Assembly (NCBI GenBank): GCA_014846175.1 | Contig: RKAV01000041.1 | Coordinates: 1 to 58,939 of the forward strand | DNA: 58,939 nt | DNA from: a bacterium | GTDB taxonomy: Bacteria; Bacillota_I; Bacilli_A; RF39; UBA660 | Direction: 5' to 3' | Shown: in pieces, positions 9,573 through 18,253 of the stretch | How positions within the stretch are numbered: the first letter of the stretch is position 1 | How the letters are laid out: the number at the start of each line of letters is the position of its first letter | Made by a program: the position numbers and the translations under genes | The notes under the pieces: model-generated | The model's input: only the letters and a program-made list of their open reading frames with translations | What the model was told of the DNA's origin: nothing | The model's database searches: none

Positions 9573-10461
9573 TATTAGCACCTACTTTCTCAATAAATAT
9601 TTCATTTAAAGTTGGTTCTATTACATCATACTTAGTAATATTATAGTCTTTTACTATTTTGAATATTGAATTTGCTATATCTAAACTTTTTATTTTTACT
9701 AAGTATTCTCCTCTATATTCTTCTAAAGAAATAACACCTTTTAGTTTTCTTATTTTATCAAGAGGAAGATTATCTCCCCTAAGTAAGATATTTTTCTTTT
9801 GATATTCATTCTTTATATCTTTTAAGTAACCTGATACTACCACTTTACCATGTGATAAGATAATAAGTTTTTCACAAAAGTCTTCTATTTGTTCCATTTG
9901 ATGAGAGGAGAAGATAATGGAAGAACCGTTACTTTGTAATTCTTTAATTGCTTTTTTTAAAAGTTCAACATTAATAGGATCAAGACCAGAAAATGGTTCA
10001 TCTAATATTAATAATTTAGGTTTATTAATAACTGCTGCAATAAATTGAATCTTTTGTTGATTACCTTTTGACAATTCTTTTATCTTTCTATTTTCATAGT
10101 CTGGTATTTGTAGTTTCTTTAACCATTTACGCATTTCTTTTATAATAGCTTCTTCTTCCATTCCTTTTAAGACACCATAAAGTAATATTTGGTCTTTAAC
10201 TGTCATCTTAGTAAGTAAACTTCTTTCTTCAGTAACATAACCTATTTTATCTGTTACGTTATAATCTATTGTTTTACCATCTAAAGTAACGCTACCACTA
10301 CTAGCATTAATAAGTCCTAAGATAATTCTAAAGGTAGTAGTTTTACCTGCTCCATTTTCTCCTAATAAACCAAATATTTCTCCTTTATCTACGTTAAATG
10401 ATAAGTTATCAACTGCTTTTAGTTTATTATAATACTTAGTAATATTCTCTACTTTTAACAT
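9565..10461 (-). CDS. ABC transporter ATP-binding protein, NatA type
   Basis: ATPase subunit of 298 aa. Walker A is GENGAGKT (34-41), the signature is LSKGNQQ, Walker B is LLILDEP followed by the D-loop SGLDP, and the switch histidine is in SSHQMEQ. The C-terminal extension of about 80 residues is typical of the NatA/CcmA-like exporters. It has a strong AAAGGAG site and is directly upstream of its permease. The promoter must lie in the 10462-10550 interval, which is AT-rich; I see no convincing box there. Confidence 0.9.
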   Translation of the reverse strand: MLKVENITKYYNKLKAVDNLSFNVDKGEIFGLLGENGAGKTTTFRIILGLINASSGSVTLDGKTIDYNVTDKIGYVTEERSLLTKMTVKDQILLYGVLKGMEEEAIIKEMRKWLKKLQIPDYENRKIKELSKGNQQKIQFIAAVINKPKLLILDEPFSGLDPINVELLKKAIKELQSNGSSIIFSSHQMEQIEDFCEKLIILSHGKVVVSGYLKDIKNEYQKKNILLRGDNLPLDKIRKLKGVISLEEYRGEYLVKIKSLDIANSIFKIVKDYNITKYDVIEPTLNEIFIEKVGANND

Positions 10462-10553
10462 GTTTTTTTCTCCTTTACTAAAGTATAATTTATAAAATTA
10501 AAAATGTCTACCGCTCACATAAATAATTTTTTAATAAATTTTACAAAAAACAA

Positions 10554-10582
10554 TTGACAAACTGTCCTTTTATGGGTATTAT
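10554..10582 (+). promoter_or_regulatory. Consensus sigma-A promoter of a small RNA
   Basis: TTGACA (10554-10559), 17 bases, TATTAT (10577-10582). It points away from natA and towards the 3' end of the PFOR gene, where no plus-strand ORF exists, so it most likely drives the small RNA that follows. Confidence 0.75.
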
Positions 10583-10588
10583 AAAAAT

Positions 10589-10686
10589 CACCAATTCGGA
10601 ATTAGGCGAATTGGTAGCTAGTATCACACTAGCCAACCCCTTTTTATTCTTTTTGGAAGTTAATAAAATAACTTCCTATTTTTTTT
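10589..10686 (+). ncRNA. Putative free-standing small regulatory RNA, about 98 nt
   Basis: The segment begins seven bases after a consensus promoter and ends in an intrinsic terminator. Hairpin 1 has a 9-bp stem (10590-10598 with 10607-10615). Hairpin 2 has a 6-bp stem (10617-10622 with 10628-10633). Between hairpin 2 and the terminator lies a single-stranded run ACCCCTTTTT (10636-10645). The terminator stem is 10655-10662 with 10669-10676, followed by T8. No ORF or start codon with a ribosome site is present. An exposed C-rich, U-rich motif is typical of small RNAs that pair with Shine-Dalgarno sequences, such as RoxS/RsaE. Membership in that family is not proven. The transcript stops before reaching PFOR. 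Confidence 0.6.
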
Positions 10687-10691
10687 GCACC

Positions 10692-10712
10692 AAAAAGAGA
10701 CCTAACGTCTCT
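10692..10712 (-). terminator. Intrinsic terminator of the PFOR gene
   Basis: Minus strand AGAGAC-loop-GTCTCT followed by TTTTT, 29 bases after the nifJ stop. It faces the plus-strand small RNA terminator. Confidence 0.7.
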
Positions 10713-10740
10713 AATTTAATAACCAATCAATAATATTATT

Positions 10741-13700
10741 TTAATTTTCCTTTGTTTCTAAGCTTTTATAATTATTATATCTTTCTTTAGCATTATTTAA
10801 GTTTTCATCAAGTAATTCTTTAGCATTACTATTTAACTTATCTAGTGATTTATATCTATCTTCACCTAGTAAAAACTCTTTATAGTTACTAAAGTCTGCT
10901 TTAGAATCCATCTTGAAGATACCAGTTTCTGGATTATAATGGAAGATTGGGAAATAACCTGTTTCTGTAGCATTTTTCTCTTCCATAATACTATTTTTCA
11001 TTCCCTTTAGAATACCTTGAGCAATACAAGGTGCATAAGCGATAATTAAACTTGGTCCGTTATACTTTTCTGCTTCATTTAATACTTTAATAGTAGTTTG
11101 AGGATTTGCTCCTAAGGAGATACATGCAACATAAACATTAGGGTAAGTTAGGGCGATTCTTGCTAAATCTTTCTTAGCAGTTTTTTTACCATTTGAAGCG
11201 AACTTACAAACAGCACCTATTCTACTTGATTTACTAGCTTGTCCACCAGTATTAGAATATACTTCTGTATCTAATACTAAAATATTGATATTTTCTCCAC
11301 TTGCTAGTACATGATCAATTCCATTATACCCTATATCATAAGCCCAACCATCTCCTCCGACAGTCCATAAAGAGATAGGAGTAATATATTTCTTAAGAGA
11401 TTTTAATGGTTTAATTTTTGTATGGGGAATAACTTCTAATAGTTTTGTAGCTGTTTCCATATTAATATTATCTAAATAAGCCCGGTATATTTCTTTTTCT
11501 TCTTCATCTACTTTAGATAAATTCTCGACTATTATTTGTTTTAACTGATTCTTTTTAACTTCATCTGCTATTTTAATACCCATACCAAACTCTGCATTAT
11601 CTTCAAATAAAGAATTAGCCCAAGGAACACTATAAGGTGTAGATGGTGAACTTGCTCCATAAATAGATGAACAACCAGTTGCATTAGCAATTACTAATCT
11701 ATCTCCAAATAATTGAGTGATTAATTTAAGATATGGTGTTTCTCCACAACCAGCACATGCTCCACTAAACTCAAATTTAGGATATTTAAACTGTGTTCCT
11801 TTAATAGTTGTTAATGGTAGAGGTGCTTTTTCTGTTACTTCCTTAAATAAATATTCATTATCATCTAATTCTTCTTTAATAAGACTTTTCTTAGCAATCA
11901 TTTCTAAAGCTTTAACTTTCTTCTTACCAGGACAAATATTAGCACATAATCCACAACCAGTACAATCTTTATAACTAACACCTACTGTATAGTAATATCC
12001 TTCTCCTAAACTAGTCTTAACTAACTTAGCTTTTAAACTTTCACTAGCTTTATCTTTCTCTTCTTCTGTTAATAAGAATGGTCTAATAACAGCATGAGGA
12101 CATACTAGTGAACATAAATTACAATTGATACAATTATCTTTATTATATAAAGGTACTATATCACTAATATCTCTTTTCTCAAGTTTTGATAAACCTGCTG
12201 GCATTGTACCATCTATCCTATCAAGAAAAGCACTAACTGGTAAGTCATTACCTTTTCTTTTATCTATTATCTTAAAGAAACTATCTGCTATATCATCTAC
12301 TTTAGCATAAGAATCATTACTTAGTGAATCAACAAATACACAAGAATTTACTCCTTCTTCTATTGCTTTAATATTCTTATCTATTAAGTTATTGCCTTTA
12401 TTTTTAAATCTTTCGATAAGTTTCTCTTTCATCTTACTACTAGCATAATCATAATTAATAACATGACCATACTTAAACATAATATTTTCCATAATAGAAC
12501 TAATCTTATTTCCTAGTCCAATTTTATTACTTATCTTATTAGCATCTACTATATATAGTTTAATATTATTATTCTTTAGATAATTAACCATCTCTTTAGT
12601 AAATAAGGTATTAACTTCTTCCTTACTCTTACTAGTATTAAGAATAAAGGTACCATTCTTCTCTATTGATGAAATTACATCAAACTTCTTAAGATAGGCA
12701 TCTTCTGTACATACTACTACTTTAGCTTTATCAACATAATAAGTAGATCTAATCTCATTCTTACTAAATCTTAAATGACTTATTGTTACTCCACCACTTT
12801 TCTTAGAGTCATATTGGAAATATCCTTGAACATAAGCCTCAGTTGCTTCTCCTGTTATTTTCATAAAGTCTTTACAAGCAGATACCATTCCATCACTACC
12901 ATAACCAAATACTTTAAAAGATGTTTGATTAGGAATAACTAGATTAAAGTTTTTATCATAAGGGATACTTAAGTTTGTAACATCATCTTCGATACCTATA
13001 GTAAAATTATGTCTTAAATTATCCATATTATCATATATAGCTTTTATCATACTAGGTGTTGTATTCTTACTAGATAATCCATATCTACCACCTACAACAC
13101 TTATTTTTTTATTAACATCTTTTATAATACTAGCAACATCTAAATATAATGGTTCCCCACTACTTCCTGGTTCTTTAGTACGATCAAGTACTGCTATTTT
13201 AGAAACAGTTTTAGGTATACTTTTTAAGAAATATTTACTAGAGAATGGTCTATATAAATGTACTTCAACAAATCCTACTTTTTCTCCTTTACTTATTAAA
13301 TAATCAACTGTTTCTTTAATAGTTTCAGAAACGCTTCCCATTGCTATAATTATTTTAGTAGCATTAGCTGCTCCATAATAATTAAAAGGGGCATAATTTT
13401 TACCTGTTAGTTTGTTAATTTCTTGCATATAATCATTTACTATATCAGGTAAAGCATCATAGTATTTGTTTCTAACTTCAGTTGCTTGGAAATAAATATC
13501 ATCATTCTCACTAGTTCCTCTAGTAACAGGATTACTTGGATGAAGTGACCTATTTCTAAAATCTGCTAGAGCTTTTTTATCTACTAGTCTTTTAACTTTA
13601 TCAGTATCAATAACTTCTACTTTTTGTAATTCATGACTAGTTCTAAATCCATCAAAGAAGTTTAGAAAAGGTACTCTTCCTTTAATAGCTGCTAAGTGGC

Positions 13701-14157
13701 TAACAGCTGTAAGATCCATTACTTGTTGAGGTGAGCTTTCAGAAAGAAAAGCAAAGCCTGTACTTCTAGCAGCATATATATCTTGATGATCTCCAAAAAT
13801 AGATAAAGCATGCGTAGCAAGACTTCTAGCTGCTACATGTATAACACAAGGTAACATCTCTCCTGCTATTTTATACATATTAGGTATCATTAATAGAAGA
13901 CCTTGACTAGCTGTAAAAGTAGTAGTTAAACATCCTGCTTGTAAAGAACCATGTACCATTCCAGCTGCCCCTGCTTCACTTTCCATTTCAACCACTCTAA
14001 CTCCTTGATTAAAGTAGTTTTTCTTTCCTTCATTAGACCATTTATCAACAAGCTCTGCCATAGGAGATGCTGGTGTTATCGGATAAATTCCTGCCACTTC
14101 CGTAAAATTATAAGCTACATAACTACAAGCTTCATTACCATCCATAATTTTTTTCAT
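10741..14157 (-). CDS. nifJ: Pyruvate:ferredoxin (flavodoxin) oxidoreductase
   Basis: Single-chain PFOR (1138 aa from the ATG at 14157; the upstream TTG at 14166 is less likely). It oxidises pyruvate with CoA to acetyl-CoA and CO2 and reduces ferredoxin or flavodoxin. The N-terminal domain starts MDGNEACSYVAYNFTEVAG, with the substrate motif IYPITPASPM. Two 4Fe-4S motifs, CINCNLCSLVCP and CTGCGLCANICP, lie in the ferredoxin domain. The third cluster is held by ACAGCGE, and the thiamine pyrophosphate site is GGDGWAYDIGYNG with NTGGQASKSS. Length and domain order are complete. The enzyme is oxygen-sensitive, so it points to an anaerobic lifestyle. Confidence 0.96.
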   Translation of the reverse strand: MKKIMDGNEACSYVAYNFTEVAGIYPITPASPMAELVDKWSNEGKKNYFNQGVRVVEMESEAGAAGMVHGSLQAGCLTTTFTASQGLLLMIPNMYKIAGEMLPCVIHVAARSLATHALSIFGDHQDIYAARSTGFAFLSESSPQQVMDLTAVSHLAAIKGRVPFLNFFDGFRTSHELQKVEVIDTDKVKRLVDKKALADFRNRSLHPSNPVTRGTSENDDIYFQATEVRNKYYDALPDIVNDYMQEINKLTGKNYAPFNYYGAANATKIIIAMGSVSETIKETVDYLISKGEKVGFVEVHLYRPFSSKYFLKSIPKTVSKIAVLDRTKEPGSSGEPLYLDVASIIKDVNKKISVVGGRYGLSSKNTTPSMIKAIYDNMDNLRHNFTIGIEDDVTNLSIPYDKNFNLVIPNQTSFKVFGYGSDGMVSACKDFMKITGEATEAYVQGYFQYDSKKSGGVTISHLRFSKNEIRSTYYVDKAKVVVCTEDAYLKKFDVISSIEKNGTFILNTSKSKEEVNTLFTKEMVNYLKNNNIKLYIVDANKISNKIGLGNKISSIMENIMFKYGHVINYDYASSKMKEKLIERFKNKGNNLIDKNIKAIEEGVNSCVFVDSLSNDSYAKVDDIADSFFKIIDKRKGNDLPVSAFLDRIDGTMPAGLSKLEKRDISDIVPLYNKDNCINCNLCSLVCPHAVIRPFLLTEEEKDKASESLKAKLVKTSLGEGYYYTVGVSYKDCTGCGLCANICPGKKKVKALEMIAKKSLIKEELDDNEYLFKEVTEKAPLPLTTIKGTQFKYPKFEFSGACAGCGETPYLKLITQLFGDRLVIANATGCSSIYGASSPSTPYSVPWANSLFEDNAEFGMGIKIADEVKKNQLKQIIVENLSKVDEEEKEIYRAYLDNINMETATKLLEVIPHTKIKPLKSLKKYITPISLWTVGGDGWAYDIGYNGIDHVLASGENINILVLDTEVYSNTGGQASKSSRIGAVCKFASNGKKTAKKDLARIALTYPNVYVACISLGANPQTTIKVLNEAEKYNGPSLIIAYAPCIAQGILKGMKNSIMEEKNATETGYFPIFHYNPETGIFKMDSKADFSNYKEFLLGEDRYKSLDKLNSNAKELLDENLNNAKERYNNYKSLETKEN

Positions 14158-14188
14158 CGTTATCAACTCTTTCCTTTATAATTTTTAT

Positions 14189-14893
14189 TTAATTGAAACT
14201 ATCTTCTACATAATTACCATTTTCATCATAATAAACTAAGTAACTATTAACAGTATTATCGCACTTTAAACAACTTATCTTATCATCAATAATCTTTAAA
14301 GCTGTTCTATTAGCTAGGGCATATACTTTCTTATTAGTATTAACTAAATCTTCTTTTAATTCCCCTTTCTTAGATAAATCATTATAATGAGGGCATATTG
14401 CTATATCAATAAAATTTAGTCCTTCTACAAAAGTATACCTATCAGATTCATCTCTTAGTTTTAAAGAATCAGAGTAACCTTCTTTTGCTAACATAATAGC
14501 TCCTGCTGACATACCTACTAAAACAGTTCCTTTTAAATAAGCATTCTTTAATAAAGATACTAAATCATATTCTTTTAAATTATTTACTAACTTAATAGTA
14601 TCTCCTCCACAAAAATAGATAATATCAGCATTATTTATCTTAGTTTCTACTATATCACGATTATTTATAATATTTTTCTTTTTTAAATAGGTACAATTAC
14701 ATCCTAAATCTTTATATATTTTTTTCATCGTATCATAATAAGAATCAGAAAAAGAACTTGCTAAACCAATAAATAAAAAGTTTGGTATTTCTTTATTAGT
14801 CATTTTTACGATTTCTTTATCAATTAATTCTGTTTCATAATTAGTAGTGCCACGACCTACGTCTCCACCACCTATTAATACTAGTTTTTTCAT
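14189..14893 (-). CDS. Peptidase S51 family protein (dipeptidase E-like)
   Basis: Serine peptidase-like protein of 234 aa with a class-I-glutamine-amidotransferase-like fold. The N terminus is LVLIGGGDVG. The nucleophile Ser129 is in GMSAGA, the catalytic His169 in PHYND, and FCGGDT precedes the nucleophile as in S51 enzymes. Known members are alpha-aspartyl dipeptidases and cyanophycinases; a short Asp-X dipeptide is the more likely substrate at this length. Its start overlaps the stop of the upstream membrane gene (ATGA), so it is translationally coupled. Confidence 0.8.
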   Translation of the reverse strand: MKKLVLIGGGDVGRGTTNYETELIDKEIVKMTNKEIPNFLFIGLASSFSDSYYDTMKKIYKDLGCNCTYLKKKNIINNRDIVETKINNADIIYFCGGDTIKLVNNLKEYDLVSLLKNAYLKGTVLVGMSAGAIMLAKEGYSDSLKLRDESDRYTFVEGLNFIDIAICPHYNDLSKKGELKEDLVNTNKKVYALANRTALKIIDDKISCLKCDNTVNSYLVYYDENGNYVEDSFN

Positions 14894-15273
14894 CCATCGT
14901 CACCTTCTTTTACTAAATATAATATTATTGTGTTTAACATTATTCCTATCATTACTAAACTTAATAAAATAAGATTTAATCTACAATAGCTTATGCTAAC
15001 AGTATATAAGTTAGTTGTTAATAATCTAGAATATACAATACCAATGTATATAGTTAAAGCAATTATTACTAAGTTATAGCTTTTTGTTATGATATATATT
15101 TTTCTCTTAGAAAAGATAGAAAATAAAACTAAGGTAATAAAAAGGAATAGTGTTAGTAAAAAGAAAACACCTACTTGTTCTGTTTTTAATACAAATGGTA
15201 AAAGAAAAATATTTATTATTAGATAGATTATAAAGAATAAACATCTAAGATAATAAAGTATTTTATTAAGCAT
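14890..15273 (-). CDS. Four-helix membrane protein, unknown function
   Basis: Hydrophobic protein of 127 aa with four predicted membrane helices (about 7-27, 32-51, 60-79 and 97-118). No motif was recognised. The gene overlaps its upstream neighbour (Clp-type ATPase, eight bases) and its downstream neighbour (S51 peptidase, four bases), so the three are one operon. The tight coupling suggests a shared role, perhaps membrane-linked proteolysis, but nothing in the protein itself supports this. Confidence 0.6.
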   Translation of the reverse strand: MLNKILYYLRCLFFIIYLIINIFLLPFVLKTEQVGVFFLLTLFLFITLVLFSIFSKRKIYIITKSYNLVIIALTIYIGIVYSRLLTTNLYTVSISYCRLNLILLSLVMIGIMLNTIILYLVKEGDDG

Positions 15274-16195
15274 TATCTAATCCTCTATCTATTCCATCTT
15301 CTATTTCTTGTTTAAATTCTTTATCAAATCTTGGTAATTCTTTTTTGATAACATCAGAATAGACGTTTTTAGTATTTAATATTGCTTTTTTAACATCGAA
15401 GATATTAACATCTTTTCTATTATTGTAAAGAGCAAAAGAAAATGCTTGTTGAAGTATTGCTAAAGTTACATCTGGGTATCTTGCTCCTGTTTCATAAACT
15501 CTTCTATATTCACTAGTAAGGTCGGTTAAGAAAGCCATTATTTTTTCTTTAACATAAGGGTCATACATTAAAGTAGCTCCTGTTTTCTTTTCTATTTTAG
15601 GAAGAGTTCCCATACAAATAGCTATAGTTTCTTCTCTTGTTGGTTCTTTTACTTCTACTTTTTGAAAACGTCTAACAAAGGCTTTATCTCTTAAGATATA
15701 TTGTTCATATTCTTCTGTAGTTGTAGCACCTATTACTTTAATATCTCCTCTATCTAATCCTGGTTTAAACATATTAGCAAAGTCAAGAGCTTCTCCTTTA
15801 GTACCCATAAGAGTATGAATTTCATCTATAAAAAGGATTAAGTTATGATAGTTTTTTAATTCATCTAAGAGTATTTGAATCTTACTTTCACCAGTATCAG
15901 GATCCATTCCAAGTAAAGCTGACGTATTTACCTTTATAACTTGATAAGTTTTTAAAGCATCGGGAACATTACCAATTTGAATACGGTAAGCAAAACCTTC
16001 AACAATAGCAGTTTTACCAACACCAGGTTTACCAATTAAAATGGCTGATTTTTCAGGTGTTAAAAGAATAAGTGCTAATTGTTTAATCTCTTCTTCTCTA
16101 CCAATAGCAGGATTAGTTATATATTCTTTTTCCGTAAAGTTTTCCCCATAACTTTTTAAAATACTTATTTTACTTTTTCTTATTTCATTATTCAT
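15266..16195 (-). CDS. Stand-alone Clp/Hsp100 D1-type AAA+ ATPase
   Basis: Protein of 309 aa containing only one AAA+ module, matching the first ATPase domain of ClpA/ClpB/ClpC. It has NPAIGREEEI before the core, Walker A GKPGVGKT, Walker B LILFIDEIH, the loop GATTTEEYE, and the arginine-finger region RDKAFVRRFQ. The small C-terminal lid has the typical YPDVTLAILQQA. The N-terminal Clp_N repeats, the middle domain and the second AAA+ domain are absent, and no IGF/IGL ClpP-binding loop is visible. It may act as a small remodeller for the neighbouring membrane protein and peptidase. The short form looks intact: start, stop and operon overlaps are clean. Confidence 0.8.
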   Translation of the reverse strand: MNNEIRKSKISILKSYGENFTEKEYITNPAIGREEEIKQLALILLTPEKSAILIGKPGVGKTAIVEGFAYRIQIGNVPDALKTYQVIKVNTSALLGMDPDTGESKIQILLDELKNYHNLILFIDEIHTLMGTKGEALDFANMFKPGLDRGDIKVIGATTTEEYEQYILRDKAFVRRFQKVEVKEPTREETIAICMGTLPKIEKKTGATLMYDPYVKEKIMAFLTDLTSEYRRVYETGARYPDVTLAILQQAFSFALYNNRKDVNIFDVKKAILNTKNVYSDVIKKELPRFDKEFKQEIEDGIDRGLDNA

Positions 16196-16224
16196 AGAGT
16201 TTCCCCTTTCTTTCGTATATTTAA

Positions 16225-16233
16225 ATTATAACA
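16225..16233 (-). promoter_or_regulatory. Extended -10 promoter of the Clp-type ATPase operon
   Basis: Minus strand TGT-TATAAT lies about 30 bases before the ATG at 16195. It is divergent from the adhesin promoter on the other strand. Confidence 0.45.
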
Positions 16234-16251
16234 AAAAAAAGAGTAAATAGC

Positions 16252-16280
16252 TTGCTTTTTTTAAAAAAACGTAGTATAAT
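16252..16280 (+). promoter_or_regulatory. Sigma-A promoter of the thioester adhesin
   Basis: TTGCTT (16252-16257), 17 bases, perfect TATAAT (16275-16280). A strong GAGGGGG ribosome site follows before the ATG at 16307. The same TTGCTT-17-TATAAT arrangement occurs at 25322. Confidence 0.7.
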
Positions 16281-16306
16281 ATGTAACTAAATGAGGGGGT
16301 TATATT

Positions 16307-17743
16307 ATGAAAAAGAATTTTAAATTTTATTTTCTATTTATTTTCATGCTACTTGCTATTGGTACAACAAATGTATATGCAGTAAGTAATTTAACTATCA
16401 CTAGTAAAGGTTATATAAGAACTAACTTTAGTGATGGTACACACAGAACAGAAGCGCAGTTCGGTACAAATAAAGGAACAGCTTACTGTATTACACCACA
16501 TAAAACAGGAGGAAATAAAGGAACTAGTTTACCTTATAGTAGTACTGTTAATTCAGGTCCAGTTTTATATTTATTAAATAATTCAAATAGTGATTATTTA
16601 ACTACACAACTTGCTATTTGGAAAGTAACTGATAATTACATTCCACCTGCTTATAACAAGAATAAAACACTTGTTAATAAAGTTAATGCTCTTGCTAACA
16701 AAGCTAAAAGCAATGCTAATTATTCAACTGCTAATCCAACTTTAAAGTTATCTAGTCCAACATTAAGTTTTAGTGAATCAAGTGATGGTAATTATTATGT
16801 ATCTAATACTATTACCGTAACTTCTAATGTCAATGTAACAGCAACTGTTTCTGGTAATGGAGCTAAGATTATTGCTAACGGAAAAAGTAGTAATTCACTT
16901 ACTTTAGCAAATAATACTAAGTTTTATGTTAGAATTGCCAAAAATAATGTTACATCTAATGCTAATATTAAGGTAACAGTTAAAGGTACAAAAAATAAAG
17001 TAGCATATCAAAGATATTCAGGTGGTAAATGGCAAGACTTAATTGTTTTAGTAAAAACGCCTAAGACAGTTAGTACAACTATTAGTGGTACAGTTAAACC
17101 AGTTACACATAAATGTGAATATACAAATGGTAAATATTATGATAAAGATGGTAAAATAACTGATAAAACTACTTATTCACTTCAATGTGAAAAACATACT
17201 TGTGAAAAAGTCGGTGATACTTACTTTGGTAAAGATGGTAAAGTAACCACTGAAGAGGGTTATAATCAACAATGTAAAGCTAAGACTTATACTTGTGAAA
17301 AAGTTGGCGACACTTACTATGGTAAAGATGGTAAAGTAACTACTGAAGAAGGCTATAACCAACAATGTAAAGCTAAGACTTATACTTGTGAAAAAGTTGG
17401 CGATACTTACTATGGTAAAGATGGTAAAGTAACTACTGAAGATGGCTATAACTTACAATGTAAGACTCATACTTGTGAAAAAGTTGGGGATACTTACTTT
17501 GATAAAGATGGTAAGATAACTACTGAAAGTAATTATAACTTACAATGTAAAACTCACACTTGTGAAATTGTAGGTAATAAATATTTTGATCCTAATGGTA
17601 ATGAAACAGATGAAGCAACTTACAAGTCACAATGTGAAACAGTAATAGAAGTTCCTAATACTGGTAGTTCTGATAACTTAGTATTTACTGTATTAGGTAT
17701 AGTTACTGTTACAGGTGTGGTATTAATGATTAAGAAATTCTAA
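16307..17743 (+). CDS. Thioester-domain, sortase-anchored surface adhesin with cysteine repeats
   Basis: Cell-wall protein of 478 aa. A signal peptide (about 1-25, ending VYA) is followed by a thioester domain: Cys61 in AYCITP and Gln101 in TTQLAIW are the pair that forms the internal Cys-Gln thioester in Gram-positive adhesins, which can bond covalently to host amines. A beta-rich stalk (about 120-265) follows. Then come six tandem repeats of 29-31 residues, each with two cysteines and a core like CEKVGDTYYGKDGK. The end is a sortase signal, VPNTG (449-453), a hydrophobic helix and KKF. It is one of the few plus-strand genes here and has its own promoter and terminator. The LPxTG form is non-canonical (VPNTG). 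Confidence 0.85.
   Translation: MKKNFKFYFLFIFMLLAIGTTNVYAVSNLTITSKGYIRTNFSDGTHRTEAQFGTNKGTAYCITPHKTGGNKGTSLPYSSTVNSGPVLYLLNNSNSDYLTTQLAIWKVTDNYIPPAYNKNKTLVNKVNALANKAKSNANYSTANPTLKLSSPTLSFSESSDGNYYVSNTITVTSNVNVTATVSGNGAKIIANGKSSNSLTLANNTKFYVRIAKNNVTSNANIKVTVKGTKNKVAYQRYSGGKWQDLIVLVKTPKTVSTTISGTVKPVTHKCEYTNGKYYDKDGKITDKTTYSLQCEKHTCEKVGDTYFGKDGKVTTEEGYNQQCKAKTYTCEKVGDTYYGKDGKVTTEEGYNQQCKAKTYTCEKVGDTYYGKDGKVTTEDGYNLQCKTHTCEKVGDTYFDKDGKITTESNYNLQCKTHTCEIVGNKYFDPNGNETDEATYKSQCETVIEVPNTGSSDNLVFTVLGIVTVTGVVLMIKKF
17111..17640 (+). repeat. Six tandem cysteine repeats in the adhesin gene
   Basis: Units start at 17111, 17198, 17291, 17384, 17471 and 17558, so periods are 87 or 93 bp (29 or 31 codons). 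Units 2-4 are nearly identical in DNA, the outer units diverge. This is the pattern of recent expansion by unequal crossing over or slippage. Confidence 0.9.
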
Positions 17744-17756
17744 TTATTATAAAAAG

Positions 17757-17788
17757 CAAGCAATATCATAGATATCTGCTTGTTTTTT
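17757..17788. terminator. Bidirectional terminator between adhesin and frameshifted ORF
   Basis: A 6-bp stem (17757-17762 with 17777-17782) extended by an inner 5-bp stem (17763-17767 with 17771-17775) with one bulged C. A T-run follows on the plus strand and a T-rich stretch on the minus strand. Confidence 0.75.
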
Positions 17789-17790
17789 TG

Positions 17791-18176
17791 TTATACTATT
17801 TTGATAATTATTACATAAGCATTTATATCAGGTGCTGATGTTAATCTTGATTTTATACTTAATGTAATAGAATCATTTTCTATATCAGTTATTATATTCT
17901 TAAAATCACTTATTCTATTTAAACTGATTGTTTCTCCTTGTAATACTTCTAGATTATAAGTAGTTCCAACATCACTAAATTTATATCCATAAGTATGATT
18001 ATTACTTGTTCCACTTTTACCTCGTGGTATTCTAAATTCCAAGTTATGAATATGCCCTCTACCCTATCAATAACTTCAGCAGACATATCTTCATCTAAAG
18101 TAGTTGTTCTTTCAACTATGATCTTAGCTTCATTCATACCTTTTGGTCCTAAAACATAGCAGTTATTAAAATTCAA
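17791..18176 (-). pseudogene. Frameshifted ORF, possible collagen-like or exported protein
   Basis: Two overlapping reading frames (17949-18176 and 17791-18042) join into one continuous protein if a single base is added in the GGG run at 18055-18057. The joined product of about 128 aa would run from FNNCYVLGPKG through ERTTTLDEDMSAEV and VEGHIHNLEF to IPRGKSGTSNN and a beta-rich C terminus ending in VIIIKIV. The GPKG and RIPRGKSG pieces recall the edges of collagen-like or coat proteins, but the family is not recognised. The likely start is TTG at 18176. The lesion could be a true mutation, a homopolymer sequencing error, or much less likely a -1 frameshift signal. Confidence 0.55.
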
Positions 18177-18232
18177 TCTCTAATTCACGAAAAAATCACC
18201 TTCTCACTTATTTTATAGATAGTTAAAAAAAC

Positions 18233-18253
18233 AAAAAAGAGACTTTTAGTCCC
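18233..18253 (-). terminator. Terminator of the 18246-18569 gene
   Basis: Minus strand GGGACT-AAA-AGTCTC (one G-T pair) followed by TTTTTT. The stem overlaps the stop codon region. Confidence 0.6.

Noticed and set aside
17177..17365. Minus-strand frame across the adhesin repeats
   Set aside because: It is a mirror of the repeated plus-strand codons, with repeated hydrophobic peptide and no start signal.
17111..17640. CRISPR-like regular repeats
   Set aside because: Periods of 87/93 bp keep the reading frame and encode the adhesin's cysteine repeats; there are no spacers.
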